Below, one piece after another: positions 9,897 to 20,722 of a DNA stretch of 64,000 nt. Numbering within the stretch: the stretch's first letter is position 1; every line of letters starts with the position of its first letter. Source of the stretch: Iris pallida (lineage: Eukaryota > Streptophyta > Magnoliopsida > Asparagales > Iridaceae); NCBI GenBank assembly GCA_029216955.1, contig JANAVB010004000.1, forward strand, positions 3,112,829 to 3,176,828, in the 5' to 3' direction. Made by a program: the position numbers and the translations under genes. Below the pieces are notes generated by a model. The model searched no databases. It was given only the letters and a program-made list of their open reading frames with translations, and had not been told where the DNA came from.

Positions 9897-11097
9897 AATG
9901 GTCATACATCAGATGGATATAAAAACGGCTTTTCTAAATGGCGAGCTGACTGAAGGGATATACATGCAACAACCAGAGGGATTTGTCGTCAAGGGCCTTG
10001 ACGATAAAGTCTGCAAGTTGGTAAAATCTTTGTACGGTCTTAAACAGGCTCCCAAGATGTGGCATGAGAAATTTGACAAGGTTATAAGGTCAAATGGCTA
10101 CATGGTCAGCGAGACGGACAAGTGTGTTTACACGAAGTTTGCTGATGGAAGAGGTGTGATCGTTTGTCTGTATGTGGACGACATGCTTATCCTAGGTACG
10201 GATATGAGCTGTGTCACGGAGACAAAGAGGTTCATCTCGAGCAAGTTCAGTATGAAGGACTTGGGAGAAGCTGATGTGATCTTAGGGATCAAGATCATCC
10301 GGACAGACACTGGACTAGCGCTGTCACAGTTTTATTATATTAAGAAAATGATCACTTGTTATGGGTATCAGGATCTTCCAGGGATTGATACGCCGTACAG
10401 GTGTGATCTGAAGCTGAAGCCTAATTCAGGGAAAAGCATCAGGCAGCTGGAGTATGCAAGCGTAATCGAGAGTTTGTTGTATTCTACTAATGCCACAAGG
10501 CCTGACATAGCTTTCGCCGTAGGAATGCTGAGTCGTTTCACGAGCAACCCTGGTGTTGAACACTGGAAGGCTGTGAAACGAGTTATGAGATATCTCAAGA
10601 AGACTCAGACATATGTAGTGTACTACAGCAAAAATCTGCAGGTAGTGGAAGGCTTCAGTGATGCCAGCTGGTGCTCAGATTTGGAGAGCGAGAGGTCCAC
10701 AGATGGAGCTGCTATATCATGGAAGTCGAAGAAGCAGACAATGCTCTCGTGGTCATCCATGGAATCTGAGTACTTTGTACTTGACAACGCAGCCGAGGAA
10801 GCAGAATGGCTTCGAGCGCTCATGTATGATCTTTCAGTGGTTGGGGCACAAATACCGGCAATACCGATATACTGCGATAACCAGGCGACTGCGGCGGTGG
10901 CATCAAATGACCTCTTCAACGAAAAGAAGAGGACTGTGCGGTTAAAGCACAGGGCAGTACACGATCTTACTAAGAGAGGTGTAATTGCAGTGACTGATGT
11001 TCGGAGTCAGGAAATTCTGGCGGATCCGTTCACCAAGGGCCTGAAGCGCCAGCTGGTCGATGACTCAGCATGTAAAATGGGCTTGAAGGCATTTTGA
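9526..11097 (+). pseudogene. Copia-1 reverse transcriptase and RNase H
   Basis: This 523-codon open segment starts in copy two of the duplication and contains an uninterrupted RT/RNase H: ARLVAKGFSQ, MDIKTAFLNGEL, KSLYGLKQAPKMWHEKFD, the YVDDM catalytic box (10168-10182) and the RNase H region SDASWCSDLESERST...ISWKSKKQ...SSMESEYF...YCDNQA. The natural end is TGA at 11095-11097. The upstream stop at 9502 separates it from integrase, so it has lost its normal gag-pol context although this part is intact. Confidence 0.88.
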
Positions 11098-12184
11098 TAT
11101 TAGTTATTTTATTCCTACCATAAAGTTTTATTCTATTAGTTCAAGGATTTATCAACTAGGCATCTAGATTTTGGTTCAAGGAAGGACCATTAACTAGAAG
11201 AATATCAGGAACAGTAGGTACATGTTCTATTGGGCATGGAGAGGTTACGGACCTATAACCACTATTGTCTACTGTTGTTTTCTGCAGAAAACAGTTCCTG
11301 TGGAAAGGTTGGCTTAATTGCCTTAATGAGTTCTCAAGCAGAATAAATGCCTGGTATGCTTTACAGGAAGCATGGTAGAGCAGCACTACAAGGAGTGAAA
11401 CTCCATGCTACAGTGGGGTGACTCCACAATGAGGTTCCTATATATGGGATGCTGCCCAGGAATAGGATAAAGCCTCGGCTTAGCAGGCCAAGTCACAGCA
11501 GCGTAGTACTGCAAATAGGCAGTTAGCCTAATGATGTATGTTAAAAATAAAGAGAGGTGTAGTCAGCACTACAAAGAGGAGGAGTTCCTCATGTTACAGT
11601 AGCACGACACCACGATGAGGTACCCGGTTAGGGATAAATCCTCGGTCTTGCAAGGCATGTCGTTGCGGCGTAACACCGCAAGGGAGCCTAAGTCTTCATG
11701 CTGGGTAGTTTGGCACTACAAAGAGGCGGTTGCCTCATGCTACAGTAGTATGACACTACGATGAGGTTTTCGGTACGGGGTAAGGCCTCGGCTTTAAGCC
11801 ATGTCATAGCGGCGTAGCACCGTAAGGGAAGCGCAAAGCGCTTCATGCCATGTCTCTTTATAATGAGCTTACCTATAGTGTATGGACAAAGAGATATCAG
11901 GCCATCTCTTGAGGGTAAACTTGTAGATGCCCAAAATTATACACTGAAACCAGGCTGGCACAGGGCCTTTAATGTGTAGCCAGAAGCACATATAACTACA
12001 TTATGTAAGTGGGAAGAATTTCAGCTATGATGCAGAATTCAAGGCTTAGTCCATTCTTGTATTATAGTATGTTGTTTGACCCATGCGAGAAGATTCAAGT
12101 CGTCAGCGACATCTCTCCTAATGCATGATGGACAGTTACTGTGGGGAACACTTGTACCCATATATATAGAGATATGTGGGGCAT
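11098..12184 (+). other. Copia-1 3' noncoding region with diverged tandem units
   Basis: No ORF of note. Three diverged units begin with CACTACAA at 11384, 11567 and 11714 (spacing 183 and 147). Each has a GAGG..CTC self-complementary start, a TACAGTAG/GTGG core, ACGATGAGG, CCTCGG and a CGGCGTA.CACCG-like end, so each could fold. The polypurine tract just before the LTR is probably TGTGGGGCA at 12176-12184. Confidence 0.75.
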
Positions 12185-12428
12185 TGTTATGTTTTGGCCT
12201 CTTTTGTTTAGAACTTTAGTCCCACATCGGCTAGGTCAAAACAAATGTATCTCTATATATTAGCTTTCCTATTCTAGAGATGCAGATGTGGTATGGAGGT
12301 GCACATGGGTGTGCCATGTGGGGTTATTTTTCTAATGGGAAAAAGGCTAAATCAACAATAAAAGCATTCATGCTTTTTGCTCTTGGGAAATTTATTTCTA
12401 TAGGAGCTAAGCCCCGTAGGGGCTTAGC

Positions 12429-12448
12429 GACTCGGACTCGGACTCGGA

Positions 12449-12483
<35 letters not shown>

Positions 12484-12493
12484 ACTCGGACTC
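12429..12493. repeat. Hexanucleotide microsatellite (GACTCG/GGCTCG)n
   Basis: About eleven tandem hexamers, with the third base switching between A and G, lie in the U3 part of the Copia-1 LTR. Confidence 0.95.
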
Positions 12494-12920
12494 AAGGGCT
12501 CATGAGGCATAATGTGGCATTTTGTTGGCGCACTTTGTACTTAGCACGTCAGCATCGTCGCTAGGCACATAGTGCGCTTAAGTTGTGCTCGTTGCGCGAG
12601 CCATCTGTGCGACCACGTTACGTGGCCCGTTATGCGAGCCCAGTTATGCTGGCCCAGTTACGCAGCCCAGTACGCAGCCTAGTGCGCACAGTATGCGCAG
12701 CATGCGTAGAGTGCACAGAGTGCACAATGTGCGTAGATTGCGTAGTGTGCGCAGGTTACATAAAATGGCTGTGTGCGTAAAGTACAAATCACGATGGTTA
12801 CGCGAGTGGCACAACTTGTGGCAGAACGTGTCTTTGCATGTTCTGAGCGGTTGCTCCATGTTCGGGGTGGTTATTACCACGTCCCTAACATTGTGCTAAC
12901 CGGGCAGTTGTTGCAGGGGC

Positions 12921-12930
12921 CTATATAAGG
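12921..12930 (+). promoter_or_regulatory. TATA box of Copia-1 LTR promoter
   Basis: CTATATAAGG preceded by GC-rich sequence and followed by a CT-rich start-site-like stretch, which is the usual layout of a plant LTR promoter. Transcription would start near 12950. Confidence 0.65.
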
Positions 12931-13473
12931 TCTCCTTCTTCTCTCTCACAGTTAGGAACTAAAATCCACAAGTAGTAGACAAAAAGTTTATGAGTGCTTA
13001 GAAGCTATTAGAGAGAAGAGAGGTATTGTACCAGCGTTGAGTTTTGTACGGGAGTTCGTGTTCATCCGAGGAGTCAGAAGAGCAAGAGTGTTCCAAGTTC
13101 TCCGACGAACTTGCTGGTTCCTGGAAGCTATTCGTGTGGGGCGAATAAAGCTTTGAGCAACGGTGATCATTCACCCCAGCAGGAGTTTTTCCATCTTTCG
13201 TCTGTCACCGTCTTCGTTTATCAGAATTCTATTAGCGCACCTTCGGTGAAGTGTATGCGTTGGTAGAAATCTGTGCACCTTCTGTGAAGTATTGCAATTG
13301 TTTATCAGAATTTTATTAGCGCACCTTCGGTGAAGCGTACCTTCTGTGAAGTATTGCATTAAAAGAATTTTTGTTACGTACCTTCTGTGAAGTGTTACGT
13401 AAATAACGATTGTGTTTTACAATTGTTACGAATCCTCAGTTTTTATCGAAAAAATTGTGCCCCGGTACTAACA

Positions 13474-13584
13474 AACCCAACGTCATAAACTCCTCTTAAA
13501 AATTGATGAGTCCCAACTGGATAAACTCAAAAAGCATCCCGTCCCTTCCACTCCAATTGGGAATTGCAAATTAAGCTTTGTAAG
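13474..13584. other. Short piece of underlying sequence between Copia-1 and Copia-2
   Basis: It begins with AACCC (expected Copia-1 target duplication) and ends with GTAAG (Copia-2 target duplication). It should be continuous with 25463 once Copia-2 is removed. No gene is recognised. Confidence 0.6.
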
Positions 13585-13712
13585 AATAGAATTTAGTAGA
13601 ATATTTTACTTGTTTATTATTGAGTTAGATCTACACTTACATAGGAGAGGCCAACCCCTCTCCCTATTATTCTACCCGATGTGGGACTAAAAGCCCATTA
13701 ATACTCTCAACT
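13585..13712 (-). repeat. Copia-2 3' LTR (128 bp)
   Basis: It is nearly identical to 25330-25457, sharing GTGGG.CTAAAAGCCCATTA and the CCTCTCCCTATTATTC block. The polypurine tract abuts its inner edge at 13713-13724. The terminal dinucleotide is not the usual TG in either LTR, which suggests decay. Confidence 0.9.
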
Positions 13713-13719
13713 CTCCCCC

Positions 13720-14244
13720 TCAAGATGGGCGATAGATATCAATCATCCCCATCTTGTTACATAGTTTAGCGATACTTAATGAATTAAGTTCCTTAGTAAG
13801 ACAATCTTCAATTTGTTCTTCTGAGCGAACATGATCGAGCTTTAGTATTTCTTTCTCCAGCTTTTTCTTATTGAAAAATTGATCGATCTCGATATGCTTC
13901 GTTCTGTCATGCTGAACTGGATTGCTAGCTATACTCAGTGCTGCTTGGCTATCACTCAGAAGACGTAATGGTCTTTCTTGGTCCAGCTTCAACTCTGTCA
14001 GCAATGCTTTTACCCACAATAATTCTGACACTCCCAGAGCCATAGCTCTATATTTTGCTTCAACAGTTGATCGAGCTACCACAGACTGTTTCTTGCTTCT
14101 CCATGAGACTAGATTACCCCCCCCCCCCAAAATATACAATACCCTGAGGTAGACCTTCTGTCATCCATGCAACTTGTCCAATCTGTATCACAGTATCCCT
14201 CAACACTAAGGTGTCCATTATTCTTGAACCATATCCCTCTTTCA
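13720..14244 (-). pseudogene. Copia-2 RNase H (piece left of CACTA-2)
   Basis: The minus-strand translation gives a block like GYCDTDWTSCMDDRRSTSGYC, then a Gly run, LVSWRSKKQSVVARSTVEAKYRAMA, LLSDSQAALSIASNP and HIEIDQFF. These are Copia RNase H motifs. A run of twelve C at 14117-14128 has probably changed length and shifted the frame. The other part of the gene continues beyond CACTA-2 at 20723. Confidence 0.85.
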
Positions 14245-14610
14245 CACTACCAAAATACAGTCAATTAGCGATGGCAAATTAGCGACGGATATTTTTCGTC
14301 GACGTTAGCGACGGATTTGCGACAAATAGCCGACGGAGTACCGACGACAAGCCGATACATGTTTTATTTTATTTTAAGGGGGAGAAAAGGTCGCTTATCC
14401 GTCGCTAGGGCGTCGGAGATATAGCGACGGATAAGCAGTCGTCGCTATGCAGTCGATTATTTGGCAGGAATTGTTGGAAGAAGTGGCGGGACAATACTTC
14501 AACTACGTAGCGACGGATATTCCGTCGGCAAGTATCCAAAAGAGCGACGGACTAGCGACGGATAAATTCCGACGCGAGTCCGTCGCTAAATATACCACCC
14601 AGCCTTAAAT
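14245..14610. repeat. CACTA-2 left TIR and subterminal repeats
   Basis: TIR followed by at least ten AGCGACGG/CCGTCGCT motifs in both orientations up to about 14590. Confidence 0.9.
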
Positions 14611-15062
14611 TGAAACGACAGGAGGAACTTTTCATTCCCCCCAAATTTCACTCTCTCTCCTCTCTCTCTCTTCCGCGGTGGTCAGCGACTTCCCTCTCCT
14701 CTCTCTCTCCCGCGGGCGGCGGTGATCGGCGACCTCTCCTTTCTCTCTCCCAAAGGTAATCCCCTCTCTCTCTCTCTTTCTCTCTCTCTCGCGGTGGTCG
14801 TGGGTGCGCGTCGGGGGCTACGGGATGGCGGAGACTGCGGGGGCGGCGGGTGCGTGGGGGGCTTGGGGGCGGCGGGAGAGGCGGGGGGTGGGGGGCGACG
14901 GGGGGTGGGGGGGTACGCTGGCTCGCGCGGGACTGCGTGAGGCGACGGGGGACAACGCACTCTGCGGTAGTGGGGGGCGGCTGGGGTGGCGCACGCGGGG
15001 CAGCACGGGGCTGGGGGGGGCGGCGGGGGTTGGGAGGGGTACGCTAGGGTTTGTAAGTGTAA
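14611..15062 (+). other. CACTA-2 CT-rich then G-rich leader
   Basis: A CTCTCTCC-rich tract (14650-14795), then a very G-rich stretch (14800-15050), lies between the subterminal repeats and the microsatellites. Long frames here on both strands are low-complexity Gly/Arg/Pro translations and are not called genes. It may be the promoter or 5' UTR of the transposase gene. Confidence 0.5.
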
Positions 15063-15070
15063 GTAGTAGT

Positions 15071-15322
<252 letters not shown>

Positions 15323-15398
15323 CTGACTCGTCAAGTTGAACCCTGTATACCATGCTCGACGCATAAGAGGAATCATTTGGACTTAGTAGACTATCAAA

Positions 15399-15553
15399 CT
15401 ATCGGTATCGGTATCGCACTATCGGTATCGGTATCGAACTATCGGTATCGGTATCGAACTATCGGTATCGGTATCCCACTATCGGTATCGAACTATCGGT
15501 ATCGGTATCGCACTATCGGTATCGGTATCGAACTATCGGTATCGGTATCGGTT
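15399..15553. repeat. Tandem repeat of ACTATCGGTATCGGTATCG unit
   Basis: Eight units of ACTATCGGTATCG with one or two extra GGTATC hexamers lie just upstream of the transposase ATG. A diverged CGGTCGATACTAA array at a similar place in CACTA-3 (51905-52065) suggests a shared origin. Confidence 0.9.
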
Positions 15554-15666
15554 TCACACTAAGTACATCCGGCCTATATACCAGCGGATCCACCAGTTAC
15601 ATTATTATATATATACTAATTCTGTTTAGTTTGTCTTGCGATACAGATTTTTACATCCAATCTGTG

Positions 15667-18600
15667 ATGGATCGTTATTTCGTTGATCGTACATGGATGT
15701 ACAAACGTCAACACGAGAGCAGAATAGGTATGAGTGACGATTTTCAGGCAGGCGTGGAAGTGTTTCTTAAGTATGCCATGAGCAAAGCTCAGTATATGGA
15801 CGGTAACAAAATCAAGTGTCCATGTCGTAATTGTCGCAATAGACGTTACGAAGAAGTGGTGAGTGTAAGAGATCATTTGATCCGTAAGGATTTCGTACGT
15901 GATTACGGCCTGTGGTCATCACAAGGTGAACTATATGCGGAAAGACAGGTTGTGAATGCTGTTAGTTATGCTTTTGATGATAATGCTGCAATGGATTTTT
16001 TCGTCGAAGACGACGAATGCTCTTTTGATTATGGAGACCTGCAGAACCTTGTACGAGATATGGTGTACGATGCGGCAGGGCCTAATTTTGATCCGGAGGA
16101 TCCTAATCCCGAGGCGAAGGAGTTCTATGATATGTTTCAGGATGCTGAAACTTCTTTATATCCTGGTTGTGAGCCACGTTCCGTACTGTTAGTGACGATG
16201 CGGTTGTTGAACATAAAGTTCGATTTTAACTTGCCACAAAGTTGCTATGATCGGATTATACAACTAATCAAAGAGGTGTTACCGAAGGAATCAAAAGAGC
16301 TTCCAAAAAACTTCTACAAGTCGAAGATGATGGTCCGACAACTGGGACTGGGGTACCAAAAGATAGATTGTTGTCGCAACGGATACATGTTGTACTACAA
16401 GGAGAACAAGGATATAGAAAGTTACAGCTTTTGTAATGCGGATCGTTACAAGCCAGCCAGGAGAAAAGGAAAGTCAACTAGAAAATAACGTCCTTACAAG
16501 TATATACATTACTTGTCGATCACAAAGCACTTACAGAGGATGTATATGTCTCAGAATACAGCAGAACATATGACGTGGCACAAAGAAGAAAGCACAAATG
16601 ACGATGGAGAATTTTTATATCCTTCCGATGGAGAGACGTGGAAATATTTCGATTTACGTCATCCAGATTTTACTGCAGAGCCTAGAAATGTACGTCTGGG
16701 GCTATGTTCTGATGGCTTCGTCCCTTTCGGGCAGTCGGAATCTCAATACTCCTGCTTGCCGGTTATTCTGACCCCTTACAATCAGCCACCATGGATGTGT
16801 ATGAAGACTCCTTATATGTTCTTGACAGCTATCATACCGGGTCCTAAAAATTCGACGAAGAATATCAATATATATTTACAGCCATTGGTGGATGAGCTGA
16901 AACAGCTGTGGGAGATCGGCGTCGTGACCTATGATATTTCCAGAAAATTGAACTTTCAGATGAGAGCTTCACTGATGTGGACAATCAATGATTTTTTCAC
17001 ATACGGTATGCTGTCGGGATGGAGTACTCACGGCACCATGTCTTGTCCGATATGCATGGAAAATAGTAAGGCATTCCGCCTTAAGCATGGAGGAAAAACT
17101 TCTTTCTTTGATTGTCATCGTCAATTTCTGCCCGCGAGTCATCCGTGGAGAAAGAACAAGGACGCGTTCAGATCTGGAAAACAAGAATTTTCTCATCCGC
17201 CTGCAAAATTATCGTGATACGATATTTGGGAAGATATAAAGGACTTGCCCACTGTAATGGAAGATCCATCGAACAATCTGGTCGATGGGTTCGGACAAAG
17301 GCATAACTGGACCAAACGGAGTATCTTCTGGGACTTGCCTTATTGGAAAGATATTCTTATAAGGCATAATCTTGATGTTATGCATATCGAAAAGAATGTG
17401 TTCGATAATGTCTTCAAGACCGTCATGGATATTAAAAGAAAGACGAAGGACAATCCAAAAGCAACACAAGACATTGTCGAGATATGCATGCATCCTTATC
17501 TGAACTTGATACAAAGGGGAGCTGGTGGACAATTAAGTAAGTCGAAAGCACAATACACATTGAGCAAGGAAGATAGATTAATAATCTGCAAGTGGGTATC
17601 TACTTTAAGATTTTCCGACGGCTATGTGTCGAATTTGTCTAGATGCGTTGATCTCAATGAACGCAAGCTAACGGGAATGAAGAGTCATGACTGCCACATG
17701 TTTATGGAAAGATTACTGCCGATTGCTTTGAAAGAGTTATTACCTTCTGCTGTATGGGTTCTGTTGGCCGAACTATCTATATTCTTTAGGGATATTTGTT
17801 CAACTAAGTTGACTGTGCAACACATGGTTGAACTTGAGGAGAAGATTATCTTAACAATTTATAAGTTGAAGAAAATATTTCCTCCTGGCTTCTTCAACAA
17901 CATGGAGCATCTACCGATTCATCTAGCATACGAAGCCCGTGTGGGTACATCTGTTCATTATCGATGGACGTACCCATTTGAAAGGTATATAAAAATCAAT
18001 ATAATTTAAGTTAAATTTTAGTGGGTTTTAAAATTCATTCTTAATTCTCAAGATAATTTGTCTCTCTAGATACCTACACCATCTAAAGAAGAAAGTTGGC
18101 AACAAGGCTCATATAGAGGCTTCGATATGCGAAGCATATCTTATCGAAGATGTGTCAAACTTCTGCTACATTTATTTCGATACTCATATTAAGACAAATC
18201 GAAATAGACGTCAAAGGAATGACGAGGACGTTGAGGATGGAGGTATATTCAATGTAAGGGGCAAGCCTGTTGGGGCTAGTAAAAAATGGTGGTTGCCTGA
18301 CGACGAGTATGATGCCGCTCACCGATATGTCTTGTTAAACTGTGACATATAAGAAGTGAGAGATTTGGAGAAGTAAGTCAGTACACTTGCACTCATTATA
18401 ATCTCTAATTTGATGAAGTAAGTGACTACACTTATATATTCTTATTTTCTCTAATAGTGTATTTAGAGATGAAGTCAAAATGAGGACACCCGATATTACC
18501 GATGAGGGACTTCAAAGAGAGGTTGATTGTACATTTCCGTCATGGTTTCGCAAATACATAAGTAAATGAGATTATAATTGAGGTTGATTTTATATATTCT

Positions 18601-19201
18601 TATAAAATACGTAAGTAACTGAGATTATAAATATTAGTTTACAGATTTTATTGCCTGAAATAATACTCACTAATGAGAGTGTTCGTTATCTGGCATTGGG
18701 ACCGAAGAAGCAAACAAAGACTTGGCCAGGCTATGTCGTTAATGGCTTCAGGTTTAAGGCAACTCAGAATGCTATAAATGTCGAATTTATTAATGACGGC
18801 ATAAGTACCAAGGATTCCGGTGTTTGCATAAGAGGCACCATCTATGACGATGAACCAGATTTTGACTATTATGGAGTGCTTCGGGATATTGTAGATTTAT
18901 AATATACTGGCCCATATGATATGCATATTGTGATGTTCAAATGTGAGTGGTTCGATACGACACCAAATATCGGTTGGAGAATCGATAAACAATTTAGATT
19001 TGTTGATATAAATCATCGTAGGAGGTATAGAGGGTCCGATACATTTGTGATAGAAAATCAGGCTGTTCAAGTCTACTATACAAGCTACCTAAGGCGTCGT
19101 AGAGATCGATTTGACTAGTGGGCAGATGCAAGATTAAATCTAGAAATACATTCAACGTTGGAGACCCAGCATACCAAGAGGACCAAATCGAAAAGTTCTA
19201 A
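15667..19201 (+). pseudogene. CACTA-2 TNP2-like transposase pseudogene
   Basis: The start is ATG at 15667 (MDRYFVDRTWMYKRQ), because the frame upstream is not conserved. Domains in order: transposase-associated domain with KIKCPCRNCRNRR (15667-15930), linker with CNADRY (to 16485), TNP2 region (16513-18009; PPWMCMKTPYMFL, MLSGWSTHG, CHRQFLP, LDVMHIEKNVFDN, LTGMKSHDCHMFMERLLPI, PPGFFNNMEHLPIHL), DUF4218 end (18070-18352), a short exon near 18470-18570, and DUF4216 (18651-19201; WPGYVVNGFRFKA, YYGVLRDIVDL, CEWFDTTPNIGWRID, VYYTSYLRRRRDRFD). In-frame stops at 16486, 17215 and 18900 disable it. Splice-like breaks near 18000-18070 and 18360-18650 look like introns. Confidence 0.9.
17245..18009 (+). 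CDS. TNP2 transposase core segment of CACTA-2
   Basis: This 254-codon segment reads through the conserved FGQRHNWTKRSIFWDLPYWK, RHNLDVMHIEKNVFDNV, SNLSRCVDLNERKLTGMKSH and KIFPPGFFNNMEHLPIHLAYEA blocks and ends at a probable donor near FERY|. It is collinear with 1892-2590 of CACTA-1 on the opposite strand. The frame upstream is blocked by TGA at 17215. Confidence 0.85.
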   Translation: MPTVMEDPSNNLVDGFGQRHNWTKRSIFWDLPYWKDILIRHNLDVMHIEKNVFDNVFKTVMDIKRKTKDNPKATQDIVEICMHPYLNLIQRGAGGQLSKSKAQYTLSKEDRLIICKWVSTLRFSDGYVSNLSRCVDLNERKLTGMKSHDCHMFMERLLPIALKELLPSAVWVLLAELSIFFRDICSTKLTVQHMVELEEKIILTIYKLKKIFPPGFFNNMEHLPIHLAYEARVGTSVHYRWTYPFERYIKINII

Positions 19202-19526
19202 TACTTGGGACAACACTCGGTGTCGGTCCGTCTGCTGCTGCTGCCGGTCCGTTTGCTACTGGTTTCGGTCCATCTTCTACTGGTGCCGGTCCGTCGATTG
19301 CTTCTCCCGGTCCTTCTTCCGTCGGTCATCTTTCTTTCAACCCTGCTGCCCCTCTGGTACCGCCTACGACTGTGACGGCACTCCTTGATCTCATGTCGCC
19401 AGAGCAGCTACGTGGACTTCTGAGCAGTGTCTTCGAAGGCTTGCCACCGTACCTAGTGAAGCAGTATTTTCGTCGGGCGTTGGAGGGATTACCACCACCG
19501 GACAATCGAACTCCTCATCCTCCTTG
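19202..19526 (+). pseudogene. CACTA-2 second gene, C-terminal remnant
   Basis: Immediately after the transposase stop, a frame reads GVGPSAAAAGPFATGFGPSS..., a Gly-Pro-Ser rich tract, and then a compact C-terminus LLDLMSPEQLRGLLSSVFEGLPP...RRALEGLPPPDN ending at TGA (19524-19526). It has no start and no DNA-binding exon. In CACTA-1 and CACTA-3 the second gene begins with a separate Ser/Pro-rich exon, so an internal deletion seems to have fused this tail to the transposase 3' end. Confidence 0.5.
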
Positions 19527-19660
19527 AAGTATTGTAATTAAGAAAATTTGGAATATTTGTGGGAATTTTAGAATATTCGTAGGAATTTCGGATAATAACG
19601 ACGGATATTAGTTTATGATTTCAGGATAATTGGTATTTATTATATATTGGTTTGGTTTGC

Positions 19661-19798
19661 TCTATGTGATTCTTGGATAATTGGTGTGCATTAAATTCGT
19701 ATGTGCATATTTGGTCTATGTGATTCTTCGATAATTGGTGTGCATTATATATTTGGTCTATATGATTGTTGGATAATTGGTGTGCATTATATATTTGT
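19661..19798. repeat. Tandem repeat in CACTA-2 3' noncoding part
   Basis: Three copies of CTATGTGATTCTTGGATAAT followed by TGGTGTGCATT begin at 19661, 19716 and 19758. The stretch 19527-19860 is otherwise AT-rich and without genes. Confidence 0.85.
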
Positions 19799-19859
19799 TT
19801 GGTTTATGCATATTTTTGTGAACAGGGAAAGTGCTGCAATTTTTTTTCAAAAAAATCTC

Positions 19860-20722
19860 AGTTAGCGACGGACTAGTGACCGGTTAGCGACGGAAATTTC
19901 CAGTTTCTGACTACTTATCGATGGAATATCCGTCGCTAACTGAAGATTTGAAACTGTTTCCAGTTAGCGACGGGTGGTCGACGGCCAGCCGACGGCATAT
20001 CTTGCATGGCGACGAACTGCCGACGGAATATCCGTCGACAAGGTTCTGGTGGTATATAGCTGTACAGAATGTTAGCGACGGATATTCCGTCAGAAATCAG
20101 TCGCCGTGGTCGACGGATTTGCGTCGGAACATCCATCGCCAAGTTTCTGAAAATACTTTGTTCGACGGATTAGCGACGGAACATCCGTCGCCAATGTTTT
20201 GGAAAAGCATGACATTTCCAGAACCATGGCGATTGATTATCCGCCACTAATCAGTCGCTATGTCGACGGAGGAGCGACGGAGTCGCGACGACATATCCGT
20301 CGCCAGGGTTCTAGAAATGTCAAGCATTTCCAGAACATGGTCGACGGATAATCTGTTAGGATTCCGTCGCTAATCCGCCCTTTGTTAGCGACGACTATCG
20401 ACGAAATAGCGACGAAACGATACCCTCTGATATACGGTTACGACGGTTTGCCGACGAACTATCCGTCGCTAGCGTCTACATAGTTTTGTATTTAATACTT
20501 GAAATGGACGAAAGACCGTCGGGACGTCGTCGCTGATGCATCATGTTGTGACGACGAAAATCCGTCGCTATGCCGTCATTTTTTTACTACTTAGCAACGG
20601 ATCTTTATTAGCGACGAGCTGATTGTCGACGGATTATTTTGACCAAGATCCGTCTGTGATCGGTCGCTAATACGGATTGTCGACGGATCCGGCCGTCGCT
20701 AAATCAATATATTTTGGTAGTG
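19860..20722. repeat. CACTA-2 right subterminal region and TIR
   Basis: About 860 bases with more than thirty GCGACGGA/TCCGTCGC motifs in both orientations, the longest such array in the window, ending in the TIR. Short ORFs here (for example 19921-20250) are translations of the repeat. Confidence 0.92.

Larger units (their letters stand above)
6349..13473 (+). mobile_element. Copia-1, Ty1/Copia LTR retrotransposon
   Basis: The order is 5' LTR remnant, gag, protease, integrase, RT, RNase H, long 3' noncoding region, 3' LTR: integrase comes before RT, which defines Copia. The element starts upstream of the window, because CACTA-1 sits in its 5' LTR. The 3' LTR runs TGTTATG...ACTAACA and ends at 13473; the next 5 bases (AACCC) are the expected target duplication. 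The sequence after the 5' LTR (TCTCAAAGCT at about 6441) is a weak match to a tRNA-Met primer site. The coding region has a gag frameshift, a stop at 7819 and a stop at 9502, so the copy is dead. Confidence 0.93.
12185..13473 (+). repeat. Copia-1 3' LTR (1289 bp)
   Basis: It begins TGTTATG after the purine-rich TGTGGGGCA and ends ACTAACA, giving TGTTA...TAACA termini. The last 90 bp match the 5' LTR remnant. It contains a GACTCGG/GCTCGG hexamer array, a TGCGCA-rich block (12660-12755), a TATA box at 12922, and four or five copies of ACCTTC(G/T)GTGAAG in 13230-13395. Confidence 0.9.

Noticed and set aside
13171..13359. Minus-strand ORF with repeated FTEGTLHRRCAN
   Set aside because: Translation of short direct repeats in the Copia-1 3' LTR.
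14682..15047. ORFs on both strands in the CT/G-rich leader of CACTA-2
   Set aside because: Composition-driven and not conserved.
19860..20722. Spaced short repeats suggesting a CRISPR array
   Set aside because: The motifs are in both orientations at irregular spacing next to a CACTA TIR; they are transposon subterminal repeats in plant DNA.
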